DNA of 27,363 bases from Oscillospiraceae bacterium (lineage in GTDB: Bacteria; Bacillota_A; Clostridia; Oscillospirales; Oscillospiraceae), in the NCBI GenBank assembly GCA_016302015.1, contig JAEDOJ010000001.1:1-27363 (forward strand), in the 5' to 3' direction. The position numbers and the translations under genes are program-made. Under the pieces are notes generated by a model. That model was not told the origin of the DNA. It ran no database searches and saw nothing but the letters and a program-made list of their open reading frames with translations. Below are positions 16,126-23,252 of this stretch, piece by piece (positions within the stretch are counted from its first letter, which is position 1; the number at the start of each line of letters is the position of its first letter).

Positions 16126-16159
16126 GGTAGTTTCTCCTTTCAAACTTTTGTTTCGGTGG

Positions 16160-17212
16160 TCATTGCGCCATAATGGCGGCGATTTCATCCCGAACGGCCT
16201 GCAGCTCCGCAGCACCTTCGAGAACGGTAAAGGTCAGAATATTGGTTTCGCTGGCGAAGGGCGCCAGATGATGGAGGCTTCCCTGCGCTTCGTGATAGGG
16301 TCTGCCGTAAACGCTGGAATTGGAAGGCTCCAGACCCAGAACGTAATCTCCGGCGGCGGTGGACTTCCATTCCATGAATCTGGGGAGATTCCCGGCGGTG
16401 TAGGTCAGCCGCAGTCCCAGCCCCAGCTTCTCATTGATCACCGCGACGATCACGTTGCCCTTTGCGTCCGCCACAGGCTCGTGGATGAATACATATTCCG
16501 GTTCATTCTCCTTCGGAGCGTCCATCACGTTCCATTCCCCTTCGTGGCCTGTGGAGGCCTCGTCCCGGGGAGTGACGCCGCGGGTGGGAACCAACAGCTC
16601 CGCACCCTCTTCCAGCAGGGGATAGCCGATGTTGATATGATACAGGAGCATCAGAGGCTCCGGGCGATAGGCTTCGTTTTCAATCACGTCCGTCAGGGTG
16701 ACGGTTTTGGAGCCGTAGACGGTTTCAATGGTGCGGCGAAGCACCAGATTCTCTCCGAACAGCTCCCCTTCCCGCATTTCTCCGGAAGCACGGAGGACAT
16801 AGGCTCCGTCTTCCCACCGGGCATCGGCGGAAAGATGCTCCGCCGGGGTGGTGCGGATGCGGCCGTGCATGGGATAGTCCTTGCCGCCGCAGGTACAGGG
16901 AGCGCAGATATTTTCCAGACCGGCGGTGAAGAAGAGACCGCCCATAATGCTGCGCAGGGCTTCGTCACCGTGGGTGTCGTAGTGGTTGCGACCCTGAAGA
17001 CCGGGCTTGGACAGGAAATTCAGGTTGACGCCGGCGTAGGAGAACTCTCCCACGTCCATGCATTTGTCCGCCAGAATCTTGAACTGCAGCTTGCCGTTTT
17101 TCACCTCCAGAGCCTTCAGCCCTTCGGTGCGGCCCTCGTGATAGGTCAGGCTGCGGATGTACGCCAGCTGCTGCATACTGCCCACATGCCGGTATAATTC
17201 TTTTTTCTCCAT
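16160..17212 (-). CDS. DUF4432 / aldose-1-epimerase-like protein, 350 aa
   Basis: A beta-rich galactose-mutarotase-like protein. Recognisable stretches are LEVKNGKLQFKILADKCMDVG near the N terminus, GGLFFTAGLENICAPC, a GRIRTTPAEHL segment with a likely catalytic-site His, LYHINIGYPLLEEGA and RFMEWKS-x-AAGDYVLGLEPSN near the end. These fit DUF4432 proteins, which are found in many sugar operons and probably interconvert anomers or otherwise prepare the sugar for the isomerase. The ATG at 17212 has GGAG 8 nt upstream and starts 5 bp after the SIS gene stop. Precise activity is not established for the group. Confidence 0.8.
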   Translation of the reverse strand: MEKKELYRHVGSMQQLAYIRSLTYHEGRTEGLKALEVKNGKLQFKILADKCMDVGEFSYAGVNLNFLSKPGLQGRNHYDTHGDEALRSIMGGLFFTAGLENICAPCTCGGKDYPMHGRIRTTPAEHLSADARWEDGAYVLRASGEMREGELFGENLVLRRTIETVYGSKTVTLTDVIENEAYRPEPLMLLYHINIGYPLLEEGAELLVPTRGVTPRDEASTGHEGEWNVMDAPKENEPEYVFIHEPVADAKGNVIVAVINEKLGLGLRLTYTAGNLPRFMEWKSTAAGDYVLGLEPSNSSVYGRPYHEAQGSLHHLAPFASETNILTFTVLEGAAELQAVRDEIAAIMAQ

Positions 17213-17217
17213 GACTT

Positions 17218-17793
17218 TTACTCCAGATTGGCGTGATACTGCCACAGACCCTTCATATCCAGTTGCTGCTTTTCAATGATCATCTTTGCCAGAATGTCGC
17301 CCACCAGCAGGAGGGTCTGCTCAAACAAAGAGGTCATGGGCTGGCAGGAGTCGATTTCATCCTCCAGATAGAATTTGGTGCGGACAGGAATACGAACCAT
17401 GAAGTCACAGATGTCCTTCATTTCGCTGTTGGGATTGGAGCCGATGTGGACAATTTTGCAATCCACGGTTTTCCGGGCTTTTTTTGCAATATTCAGAGGG
17501 AAAAGGGAGGCGCCGGAGCCGGAACCCACGATTAAAAGATCGTTTTTGGTAATGGCAGGCTCGGTAATTTCCCCAACATAATGGGCTTTGATGCCCAGAT
17601 GGGCCAGCCGCTTGCATACGGACTGAAGAGACAGGAGAACACGACCCACGCCGATGAAGAAGACCTGCTCCGCAGCCAGAATGGCCTCCGTCAGCTTCTC
17701 CAGAGAAGCGGGATCAATGCTGTCCAGGGTTTTCTTTAACTCGTCGATGACGGCGTCACAGGTGTTTTTGTAATCGGTTGCAAAATCGCTCAT
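17218..17793 (-). CDS. SIS-domain sugar-phosphate isomerase (6-phospho-3-hexuloisomerase-like), 191 aa
   Basis: A single SIS domain: EQVFFIGVGRVLLSLQSVCKRLAHLG, then LLIVGSGSGASLFPL (phosphosugar-binding loop with Ser-Gly repeats) and VHIGSNPNSEMKDICDFMVRIP. Size and pattern match HxlB, which interconverts 3-hexulose-6-phosphate and fructose-6-phosphate. No formaldehyde-fixing HxlA partner is seen, so a role in rare-sugar phosphate isomerisation is more likely than the ribulose monophosphate pathway. It starts one base after the stop of the epimerase gene, which implies coupled translation. Confidence 0.82.
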   Translation of the reverse strand: MSDFATDYKNTCDAVIDELKKTLDSIDPASLEKLTEAILAAEQVFFIGVGRVLLSLQSVCKRLAHLGIKAHYVGEITEPAITKNDLLIVGSGSGASLFPLNIAKKARKTVDCKIVHIGSNPNSEMKDICDFMVRIPVRTKFYLEDEIDSCQPMTSLFEQTLLLVGDILAKMIIEKQQLDMKGLWQYHANLE

Positions 17794-17794
17794 G

Positions 17795-18490
17795 TTAAAC
17801 CCCCAGAATTTCTTTTCTCAGATCGTTCAGGCTGCGGAAGCTGCCCGGCAGATCATCCCGCTTGATGCAGGTGCTGCCCACCACAAACTCTTCCACAACG
17901 TCCTTGCCGTAGGTGCGGATATTCTCAGGAGAGATTCTGCCGTCCAGCTCGATCTTGGTGTTCAGACCTCTGCGGTCAATCATCTCCCGCAGCTCCCGAA
18001 TCTTCCGGTCTGCGTAGGCGACCTGTTTTTCTCCCTTGACGAAGGCGTAGCCCGGATTGATCAGCATCAGAAGCACAGTGTCGCACTTGTCCAGCACATA
18101 GTCCAGGGTGGACAGGGGCGTGGCGGGCTTCAGCGCCACGCCGGCACGAACGCCCTTTGCGTGGATGCGGTTCAGCATCCCGTCAATATGGGGTTCGCTT
18201 TCCGCATGGAAGACAATCTGCTGTACGCCAATGTCCAAAAGCTCGTCAATGAAGTAATCCTGCTGCGTAACCATCACATGGCAGTCAAAGGCAAGATCGG
18301 TTTTCGCTCTGAGCTGGCGAACGGTGTCCAGACCCAATGGCATGCTGGGACTGAAGTGACCGTCCAGAATGTCCACATGGAGCATTTCAATGCCCGACTG
18401 CTCCACCTGACGGATCTGGCTTTCCAGATTGCACAGGTCGAGACAGATCAAAGAGGGAGAAAACATACAGGGCTTGTTCCAAAGATCCAC
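17795..18490 (-). CDS. Ribulose-phosphate / D-allulose-6-phosphate 3-epimerase family protein, 231 aa
   Basis: A TIM-barrel epimerase with the family series SPSLICLDLCNLE, MLHVDILDGHFSPSMPLG (metal-binding His and Asp), FDCHVMV (second His), a QIVFHAES turn, GVALKPATPL, LLMLINPGYA and KIELDGRIS (catalytic Asp region). The NPGYA motif and operon context fit AlsE-type enzymes acting on allulose-6-phosphate as well as Rpe proper, and I cannot separate them by eye. The start is GTG at 18490, 9 nt after AAAGGAGG; an internal ATG eight codons later has no such signal. It follows the PfkB gene by 15 bp. Confidence 0.85.
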   Translation of the reverse strand: MDLWNKPCMFSPSLICLDLCNLESQIRQVEQSGIEMLHVDILDGHFSPSMPLGLDTVRQLRAKTDLAFDCHVMVTQQDYFIDELLDIGVQQIVFHAESEPHIDGMLNRIHAKGVRAGVALKPATPLSTLDYVLDKCDTVLLMLINPGYAFVKGEKQVAYADRKIRELREMIDRRGLNTKIELDGRISPENIRTYGKDVVEEFVVGSTCIKRDDLPGSFRSLNDLRKEILGV

Positions 18491-18505
18491 GGTTGTCGGC
18501 CTCCT

Positions 18506-19438
18506 TTATGATAACTGTGCTTCGATTTCCTGACGGGTGGGGAGGGAAGGAATGGCGCCCTTGCTCTGCACACAGATGGAGCCGGAAACATTGCCGTAGG
18601 CCATGGCCTTGCGGAGGATTTCCTCGGTCAACTGATCCACGGCGGTCACGCCCTGCAGGCGCAGACTGGACAGGAAGCCGCCCCAGAAGGCGTCTCCGGC
18701 ACCGGTGGCGTCCACACAGGGAACCTTTCTTCCGGGAACCGTGATCACGTCCCCGTGGAAGAAGCATCTTGCGCCCTGAGAACCCAGGGTTTCCACAATC
18801 AGGGTCAGACCGTAGGTATCCATCAGGTCAAAGAGGCGATCCACACCGCCGACCATTTCCACTTCTTCCTCGGAAATCTTTAAAATATCCACATAGGGGA
18901 GAATTTCATAAACCTTCTTCATGCAGGCGTCCTGATCTCCCGCCCACATGACATCACGGTAGTTCACATCAAAGCTGACCAGCTTGTGCATTTCATGCCC
19001 AAGACGGAGGGCACGAACCGTCGCCTCCGCTTCGGGAGAGGCGGACAGGGAGCAGGACCCTGCGTGGACAATGACGCTGCCTTGAATGTCGGCCTCGGTG
19101 ACGGCTTCTTCCTTCAACGCCATATCGGCGCCGGGCTTCCGGGCGAAGGTGAAGCTCCGGTCTCCGTCGGGAGCGAGGGTGACAAAGGCCATGGTGGTAA
19201 TGGCGTCGTCGCAGTAATGGGGATTCAGGCAGCGAACTTGATGTTCTTTCAATGTATCCATCAGAAAATGTCCAAAGTCATCGTTGCCCACGGAGCAGCA
19301 CATCCCGGCATCCAGTCCGTTTTTGGCAACGGCAATGGCAACGTTTGCGGGAGCGCCGCCTGCGTTGCGGATATAGCTGGCAGGCTCGGTTCCGGGGATA
19401 AAATCGATGACCATCTCGCCAATGCTGTATAGATCCAT
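18506..19438 (-). CDS. PfkB-family carbohydrate kinase (fructokinase-like), 310 aa
   Basis: A ribokinase-fold sugar kinase. It has the substrate-binding NAGGAPANVA motif at about 25-34, FDVNYRD in the middle and the ATP/anion-hole signature DATGAGDAFWGGF with catalytic Asp249. Length is typical for bacterial fructokinases. It is the first gene of the sugar operon, with GGAG before the ATG and a strong promoter 48 nt upstream. It probably phosphorylates the ketose made by the isomerase. Substrate (fructose, allulose, xylulose or other) cannot be told from these motifs. Confidence 0.92.
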   Translation of the reverse strand: MDLYSIGEMVIDFIPGTEPASYIRNAGGAPANVAIAVAKNGLDAGMCCSVGNDDFGHFLMDTLKEHQVRCLNPHYCDDAITTMAFVTLAPDGDRSFTFARKPGADMALKEEAVTEADIQGSVIVHAGSCSLSASPEAEATVRALRLGHEMHKLVSFDVNYRDVMWAGDQDACMKKVYEILPYVDILKISEEEVEMVGGVDRLFDLMDTYGLTLIVETLGSQGARCFFHGDVITVPGRKVPCVDATGAGDAFWGGFLSSLRLQGVTAVDQLTEEILRKAMAYGNVSGSICVQSKGAIPSLPTRQEIEAQLS

Positions 19439-19485
19439 AACGAATTCTCCTTTAGAACATTGAGTTTACTAATTATTACATCTGA

Positions 19486-19514
19486 ATATTAGCACACCTG
19501 AAAACCCCTGTCAA
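19486..19514 (-). promoter_or_regulatory. Promoter of the rare-sugar operon
   Basis: On the minus strand: consensus TTGACA (19509-19514), a 17-nt spacer and TAATAT (19486-19491), with the start expected about 40 nt before the kinase ATG. Confidence 0.75.
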
Positions 19515-19593
19515 CAGGGAATTTCGTATAAAAACAAAAAGAATAACGGATTTTGGGGACAACTTTCCTCTGCGAAATTAAAATTCAAAAACA

Positions 19594-19608
19594 TTTTGGA
19601 AACCAAAA
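19594..19608. promoter_or_regulatory. Short palindrome in the AT-rich leader region, possible operator
   Basis: The ~350-bp gap 19439-19788 holds the operon promoter, this TTTTGG-AAA-CCAAAA palindrome about 80 bp upstream of the -35 box, a long AT-rich tract and the regulator's terminator; I see no gene in it. ROK-family repressors bind AT-rich dyads, so this is a candidate binding site for the adjacent regulator or a catabolite regulator. Confidence 0.35.
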
Positions 19609-19729
19609 ATCATGAAATTTATGAGAAAATGAAAAGTTATAATAGATTTTCTATTTAAAAAATTCAATATTTCACTTTTTTGTTTTGCGATTGTGCAATA
19701 AGTAGAATCTCTTTTCAGCGGGGAGGAAA

Positions 19730-19776
19730 GGAAAATGAGACGGAATCATACCGAAGCTGACATGGTTCCGTCTCAT
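19730..19776 (-). terminator. Terminator of the ROK regulator gene
   Basis: A 15-bp stem with one G-T pair (19735-19749 with 19762-19776; arms begin ATGAGACGGAA and end TTCCGTCTCAT) and a 12-nt loop. In the minus direction it is followed by TTTTCCTTTCC. It lies 12 bp past the ROK stop and insulates the sugar-operon promoter. Confidence 0.75.
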
Positions 19777-19788
19777 ATGTTACAATGC

Positions 19789-20958
19789 TTATAGGTCTTC
19801 AAAAATCAATTCGCCCTGGAAAATATGACTGATGGCGTTGCAGGCGGCGCCCATGAGCGCGGCGTCCTGCATGAAGTAGGAACGTCTGACCTGAATCGGC
19901 TGGCTCCATTCCACAAACCGCCGCTCATTGATCAGGGCTTCCAGCTCCGCAATATGGCGGTCGGGCCAGTAAATCGCGTCGTTGCCAAGGAGAATCAACT
20001 CGCTGTTGAGCATATTGACAATACTGACGATGGCGGTGGCCAGACGGTTCACCGCGTCGTTAAAGATGCTGTTGACCATCTCGTCGTCCTCCATCTGGCC
20101 GAACTCCACCAGAGAAAGGGAACGGCGGGTGTGGTACTGCATCCGTCTGACCAGCTCGGGAGAGCGGATGTAGGCTTCCACGCAGCCCCGGTTGCCGCAG
20201 GCGCAGACCCGGCCATTCACATCGATACTCACATGACCAAGCTCCGGCGGCAGACCTCTGCTGTTGCAGTAGAGCTTGTTGTCCGCCAGAATCCCGCAGC
20301 CAACGCCCTGGCCGATGCCGATGAACAGCACATCGGAGTGGTTTCTTGCGTTGCCGTAGAGACTTTCCGCCAAAACCGCGCTCTGGTTGTCGTGGTCGAA
20401 GAAGACTGGCAGGCCGTAGTGCTCTTTCACCTGAGCCACGATGTTCACATTTTCGATGCCGTAGAAATAATAGGGCTTCAATATTTTGCCCTCGGCAATG
20501 CTGATGGGGCCGATGGAGGACAGGCCGATGGCAACGATGTTATCCGTCCCCTCCATGACCGTATCCAGAGCCTGGAAGACCAGAGCCATCAGCTTTTCCT
20601 TATCCACATCCTCCGAAATGGGGAGGGATTCCCGCTTGAGAGCGGTCAGGTTCAGGTCGCAGAGTACCGCATCCACCCGGTTTCTGTGGACGACCAGCCC
20701 CACGGTCTTGGGAGCCTTGGGGGAGATGGCAAGACCCGTAGGTCTGCGGCCAAGCTCTTCGCTGGGGGAGACGCCTGTTTCGATCAGGTAGTCCTGGGCC
20801 AGCATGGCGCTGACAATATTGGAAATCGCCATCTTGCTCAGACCGGTGTAACGCACCAGATCGGAGCGGGTGGTACACTGACCGATGGCAACCATCTTCA
20901 ATGCGAGACCACGGTTGACTTTTTTGTAGTCACTTCTGTTTTTTCCGGCCTTTTCCAT
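19789..20958 (-). CDS. ROK-family transcriptional regulator (XylR/NagC type), 389 aa
   Basis: An N-terminal winged helix-turn-helix (about 11-65; RSDLVRYTGLSKMAISNIVSAML) is followed by a ROK sugar-kinase-like domain. The ROK zinc site is visible as GHVSID (His242) and CACGNRGC (Cys252, Cys254, Cys259). The FDHDNQSAVLAESLYG and GIGQGVGCGI motifs of the sugar/phosphate-binding cleft are also present. It stands upstream of the sugar operon on the same strand with its own promoter and terminator, so it very likely represses that operon until the sugar or its phosphate binds. The ATG at 20958 follows GAGGTG. Confidence 0.93.
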   Translation of the reverse strand: MEKAGKNRSDYKKVNRGLALKMVAIGQCTTRSDLVRYTGLSKMAISNIVSAMLAQDYLIETGVSPSEELGRRPTGLAISPKAPKTVGLVVHRNRVDAVLCDLNLTALKRESLPISEDVDKEKLMALVFQALDTVMEGTDNIVAIGLSSIGPISIAEGKILKPYYFYGIENVNIVAQVKEHYGLPVFFDHDNQSAVLAESLYGNARNHSDVLFIGIGQGVGCGILADNKLYCNSRGLPPELGHVSIDVNGRVCACGNRGCVEAYIRSPELVRRMQYHTRRSLSLVEFGQMEDDEMVNSIFNDAVNRLATAIVSIVNMLNSELILLGNDAIYWPDRHIAELEALINERRFVEWSQPIQVRRSYFMQDAALMGAACNAISHIFQGELIFEDL

Positions 20959-20989
20959 GATTGACTCACCTCAGCTTTCTCTCACTACT

Positions 20990-21018
20990 ATTTTAAAAAT
21001 AAATCACCAAAATGTCAA
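20990..21018 (-). promoter_or_regulatory. Promoter of the ROK regulator gene
   Basis: On the minus strand: TTGACA (21013-21018), a 17-nt spacer and TAAAAT (20990-20995), ~30 nt from the ATG. It lies just past the end of the CDF gene. Confidence 0.7.
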
Positions 21019-21047
21019 GCCCTTAGCGTCGCACTTTAAAGGATGAA

Positions 21048-21923
21048 TCAACAGGGCTCCGTGTGAATCATGATGTGCTTGACGGTGGGGAAAGCCTCTT
21101 CGATGGCGTGGTGAACCTGCTCCGCAATGGCGTGCGCCTCGTTCAGCGTCCGGTCCCCGGGAATGTTGATCTCCAGATCCACATAGACCCGGTTGCCGAA
21201 CAGGCGGGTATGAAGAAGGCCGATTCCCTCAACGCCGTCCTGCTTTACAATGAATTCCCGCAGCTCCGTCTCAAAGGCTTCGTCACAGGATTTGTCTACC
21301 ATTTTGTCGATGGCGTCCTTAAAAATGTCGTAGGCGGCCTTGAGAATCATGACGCAGATCACAAGGCTGGCAATGGCGTCGCCCTGCAGGAAGCCCAGCC
21401 GTGCGGTGAGGATGCCGATGAGGGCGCCAATGGAGGACAGGGCATCGGAGCGATGGTGCCAGGCGTCCGCCATCAGTGCGGCGGAATTCAGGGCTTTTGC
21501 ATACTTTTTTGTATACTGATAAAGCCCTTCCTTTACAACAATGGACACCACCGCCGCCACCAGCGCCAAAACTCCGGGAACGGGGATGGCCGCCGCAACG
21601 CCGGACAGCAGTTCCACGGCGGCGTTGTAGCCCAGCAGCAGGCCGGTCATAGCAAGGACGGCAGCCAGAACGATGGCGGCGGTGCATTCCATTCGTTCAT
21701 GACCGTAGGGGTGATCCCGATCGGATTTTTTCCCGGCAAATTTCAGACCGATCATGACGATGATGGTGCTGAACACATCGGACGCCGAGTGAATGGCATC
21801 GGAAATCATTGCGCCGGAGGCTGCGATAATGCCCGCAAACAGCTTAAACACTGCCAGCAGAACGTTCACCACAATGCTCACGGCGGAAACCTGCATCCCT
21901 TTCCGGGAAACTGAATCTTCCAT
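21048..21923 (-). CDS. Cation diffusion facilitator (CDF) metal exporter, 291 aa
   Basis: A proton-coupled divalent metal exporter in the cytoplasmic membrane. The two paired metal motifs are His45-x3-Asp49 (DAIHSASD) in the second membrane span and His156-x3-Asp160 (DAWHHRSDAL) in the fifth. About six hydrophobic spans are followed by a ~90-residue cytoplasmic domain (VEGIGLLHTRLFGNRVYVDLEINIPG, HIMIHTEPC). The HD/HD site type is common in Zn2+/Co2+/Ni2+ exporters. The ATG at 21923 follows AGGAGG; the open frame upstream runs back through the riboswitch and is not coding. The preceding NiCo-type riboswitch points to cobalt or nickel as inducer. Confidence 0.93.
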   Translation of the reverse strand: MEDSVSRKGMQVSAVSIVVNVLLAVFKLFAGIIAASGAMISDAIHSASDVFSTIIVMIGLKFAGKKSDRDHPYGHERMECTAAIVLAAVLAMTGLLLGYNAAVELLSGVAAAIPVPGVLALVAAVVSIVVKEGLYQYTKKYAKALNSAALMADAWHHRSDALSSIGALIGILTARLGFLQGDAIASLVICVMILKAAYDIFKDAIDKMVDKSCDEAFETELREFIVKQDGVEGIGLLHTRLFGNRVYVDLEINIPGDRTLNEAHAIAEQVHHAIEEAFPTVKHIMIHTEPC

Positions 21924-21986
21924 AACAGACCTCCTGAGAAATAATATGATTACTCTATGAAGCAGGAAGGAACGGCGTGAGGGCAG

Positions 21987-22028
21987 AAAAAAACACCTAC
22001 CGTCCAGCAAAACACTGTCCCGTAGATG
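21987..22028 (-). terminator. Riboswitch-controlled terminator in the CDF leader
   Basis: On the minus strand CATCUAC (22022-22028) pairs with GUAGGUG (21994-22000), with an inner CAG/CUG pairing, and is followed by seven U (21987-21993). The same CAUCUAC is also the 3' arm of the aptamer hairpin with GUGGAUG (22032-22038), so the two folds exclude each other: ligand-stabilised aptamer means read-through. Confidence 0.75.
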
Positions 22029-22094
22029 TTGCATCCACTGTCGCAGGGCGACCCGGCTCCCGAAAAAAGGCCTGTTCAGTTTGTCCTGTAGCTT
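21994..22094 (-). promoter_or_regulatory. NiCo-type (cobalt/nickel) riboswitch upstream of the CDF exporter
   Basis: The minus-strand leader contains CUACAGGACA near its 5' side, a GUGGAUG-CAA-CAUCUAC hairpin, GGGACAG and a final GCUGGACGGUAG; CUAC and GUAG can close a multi-branched junction. These purine-rich blocks and their order match my memory of the NiCo aptamer, and the class is known upstream of CDF genes. A terminator that competes with the aptamer hairpin follows directly. Class assignment was made by eye without a covariance model. Confidence 0.7.
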
Positions 22095-22118
22095 TCATGC
22101 AGTCCAAAGAGTGAGTTT

Positions 22119-22147
22119 ATTATAGGCTGGCCGGGGAAAAATGTCAA
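22119..22147 (-). promoter_or_regulatory. Promoter of the riboswitch-CDF unit
   Basis: On the minus strand: TTGACA (22142-22147), a 17-nt spacer and TATAAT (22119-22124), a full-consensus sigma-A promoter. It gives a ~190-nt leader that contains the riboswitch. Confidence 0.85.
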
Positions 22148-22178
22148 GGGGAAAAGCCGATATTTATGCAAAAAATTG

Positions 22179-22207
22179 TTGACTTCGCCTATTTAAAGTG
22201 ATATACT
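22179..22207 (+). promoter_or_regulatory. Promoter of the TrpXYZ-type ABC transporter
   Basis: TTGACT (22179-22184), a 17-nt spacer and TATACT (22202-22207), divergent from the CDF promoter. The leader before the ATG at 22241 is only ~27 nt, too short for a T-box. Confidence 0.75.
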
Positions 22208-22240
22208 AATCACCATAATTCAGAAAAGGAGATAAAACAT

Positions 22241-23188
22241 ATGAAAAAACTGATTGCCCTTGTCATCGTTGCAGTCCTGCTGGTAGCTATGGTCGGCTGC
22301 GGCGGCGGTAAGGATACTTACACCGTGGGTATCTGCCAGCTTGTGCAGCACCCCGCTCTGGACGAAGCTACCCGTGGCTTCAAGGAAGCTCTGGTTGCGA
22401 AGCTGGGCGACAAGGTTACCTTCGACGAGCAGAATGCCTCCAACGACATTCCTGCCTGCGCCACCATTGCCAACAGCTTTGTTTCCAAGAATGTTGACCT
22501 GATCATGGCCAACGCCACTCCCGCACTGCAGGCTGCCGCTGCGGCAACTACCACTATTCCCATTCTGGGCACCTCCGTCACCGAGTACGGCGTGGCGCTG
22601 AGCATTGAGAACTTCAACGGCACCGTAGGCGGCAACGTCTCCGGCACCTCCGATCTGGCTCCTCTGGCGGATCAGGCTGCCATGATCGTGGAGCTGTTCC
22701 CCGAGGCAAAGAACGTTGCCCTGATCTACTGCTCCGCCGAGGCCAACTCCCAGTATCAGGTCAACGTGGTCAAGGCAGAGCTGGAGGCCAAGGGACTGAC
22801 CGCTGAGCTGTTCGCCTTCTCCGACTCCAACGACATGGCCGCGGTTGCTACCGCTGCCTGCGAAATGGCTGACGTCATCTATGTTCCCACGGACAACACC
22901 GTGGCCTCCTCCGCCGGCATTCTGGACGGCGTGTGCAGAGAGAAGAAGATCCCCGTGATCGCCGGCGAAGAGGGCATCTGCAAGGGCTGCGGCGTGGCAA
23001 CCCTGTCCATCAGCTACTACGATCTCGGCTACAAGACCGGCGAAATGGCCGCTGAAATCCTCACCGGCAGCGCAAAGATCGCCGAAATGCCCATCGCTTA
23101 CGCTCCCAACTTCACGAAGAAGTACAATGCGGAGATCTGCGCCGATCTGGGCATTGAGGTTCCCTCCGACTACGTTGCCATCGAGTAA
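22241..23188 (+). CDS. ABC transporter substrate-binding lipoprotein (TrpX/ABC_sub_bind family), 315 aa
   Basis: The signal peptide ends MVGC with lipid-modified Cys20. The mature protein shows the ABC_sub_bind pattern: YTVGICQLVQHPALDEATRGF, NASNDIPACATIANSFV, DLIMANATPALQAAA, TTIPILGTSVTEYG, KNVALIYCSAEANSQYQ, DVIYVPTDNTVASS and VIAGEEGICKGCGVATLSISYYDLG. This family binds amino acids or related small ligands; some members are annotated as tryptophan-binding TrpX. It is followed by a matching permease and ATPase. AAAGGAG stands before the ATG. Ligand identity is uncertain because no Trp-responsive leader is present. Confidence 0.9.
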   Translation: MKKLIALVIVAVLLVAMVGCGGGKDTYTVGICQLVQHPALDEATRGFKEALVAKLGDKVTFDEQNASNDIPACATIANSFVSKNVDLIMANATPALQAAAAATTTIPILGTSVTEYGVALSIENFNGTVGGNVSGTSDLAPLADQAAMIVELFPEAKNVALIYCSAEANSQYQVNVVKAELEAKGLTAELFAFSDSNDMAAVATAACEMADVIYVPTDNTVASSAGILDGVCREKKIPVIAGEEGICKGCGVATLSISYYDLGYKTGEMAAEILTGSAKIAEMPIAYAPNFTKKYNAEICADLGIEVPSDYVAIE

Positions 23189-23207
23189 TACATGAAATAA
23201 AAAACAG

Positions 23208-23230
23208 CCGGGCAGAATACATCTGCCCGG
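23208..23230 (+). other. Intercistronic hairpin between binding protein and permease
   Basis: A perfect 9-bp stem (CCGGGCAGA / TCTGCCCGG, 5-nt loop) followed by TTATTG. It probably acts as a partial terminator or mRNA stabiliser so that the binding protein exceeds the membrane components. Confidence 0.65.
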
Positions 23231-23252
23231 TTATTGATGTTTGAGGTAAGAT

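Noticed and set aside
17218..18490. A ribulose monophosphate (formaldehyde-fixing) pathway based on the HxlB-like SIS protein beside a TIM-barrel protein
   Set aside because: The TIM-barrel protein has ribulose-phosphate epimerase motifs (HVDILDGHF, NPGYA) rather than those of hexulose-phosphate synthase, and the operon carries a sugar importer.
22208..22240. A T-box or Trp attenuator upstream of the TrpX-like gene
   Set aside because: The leader is too short and contains no stem or leader peptide.
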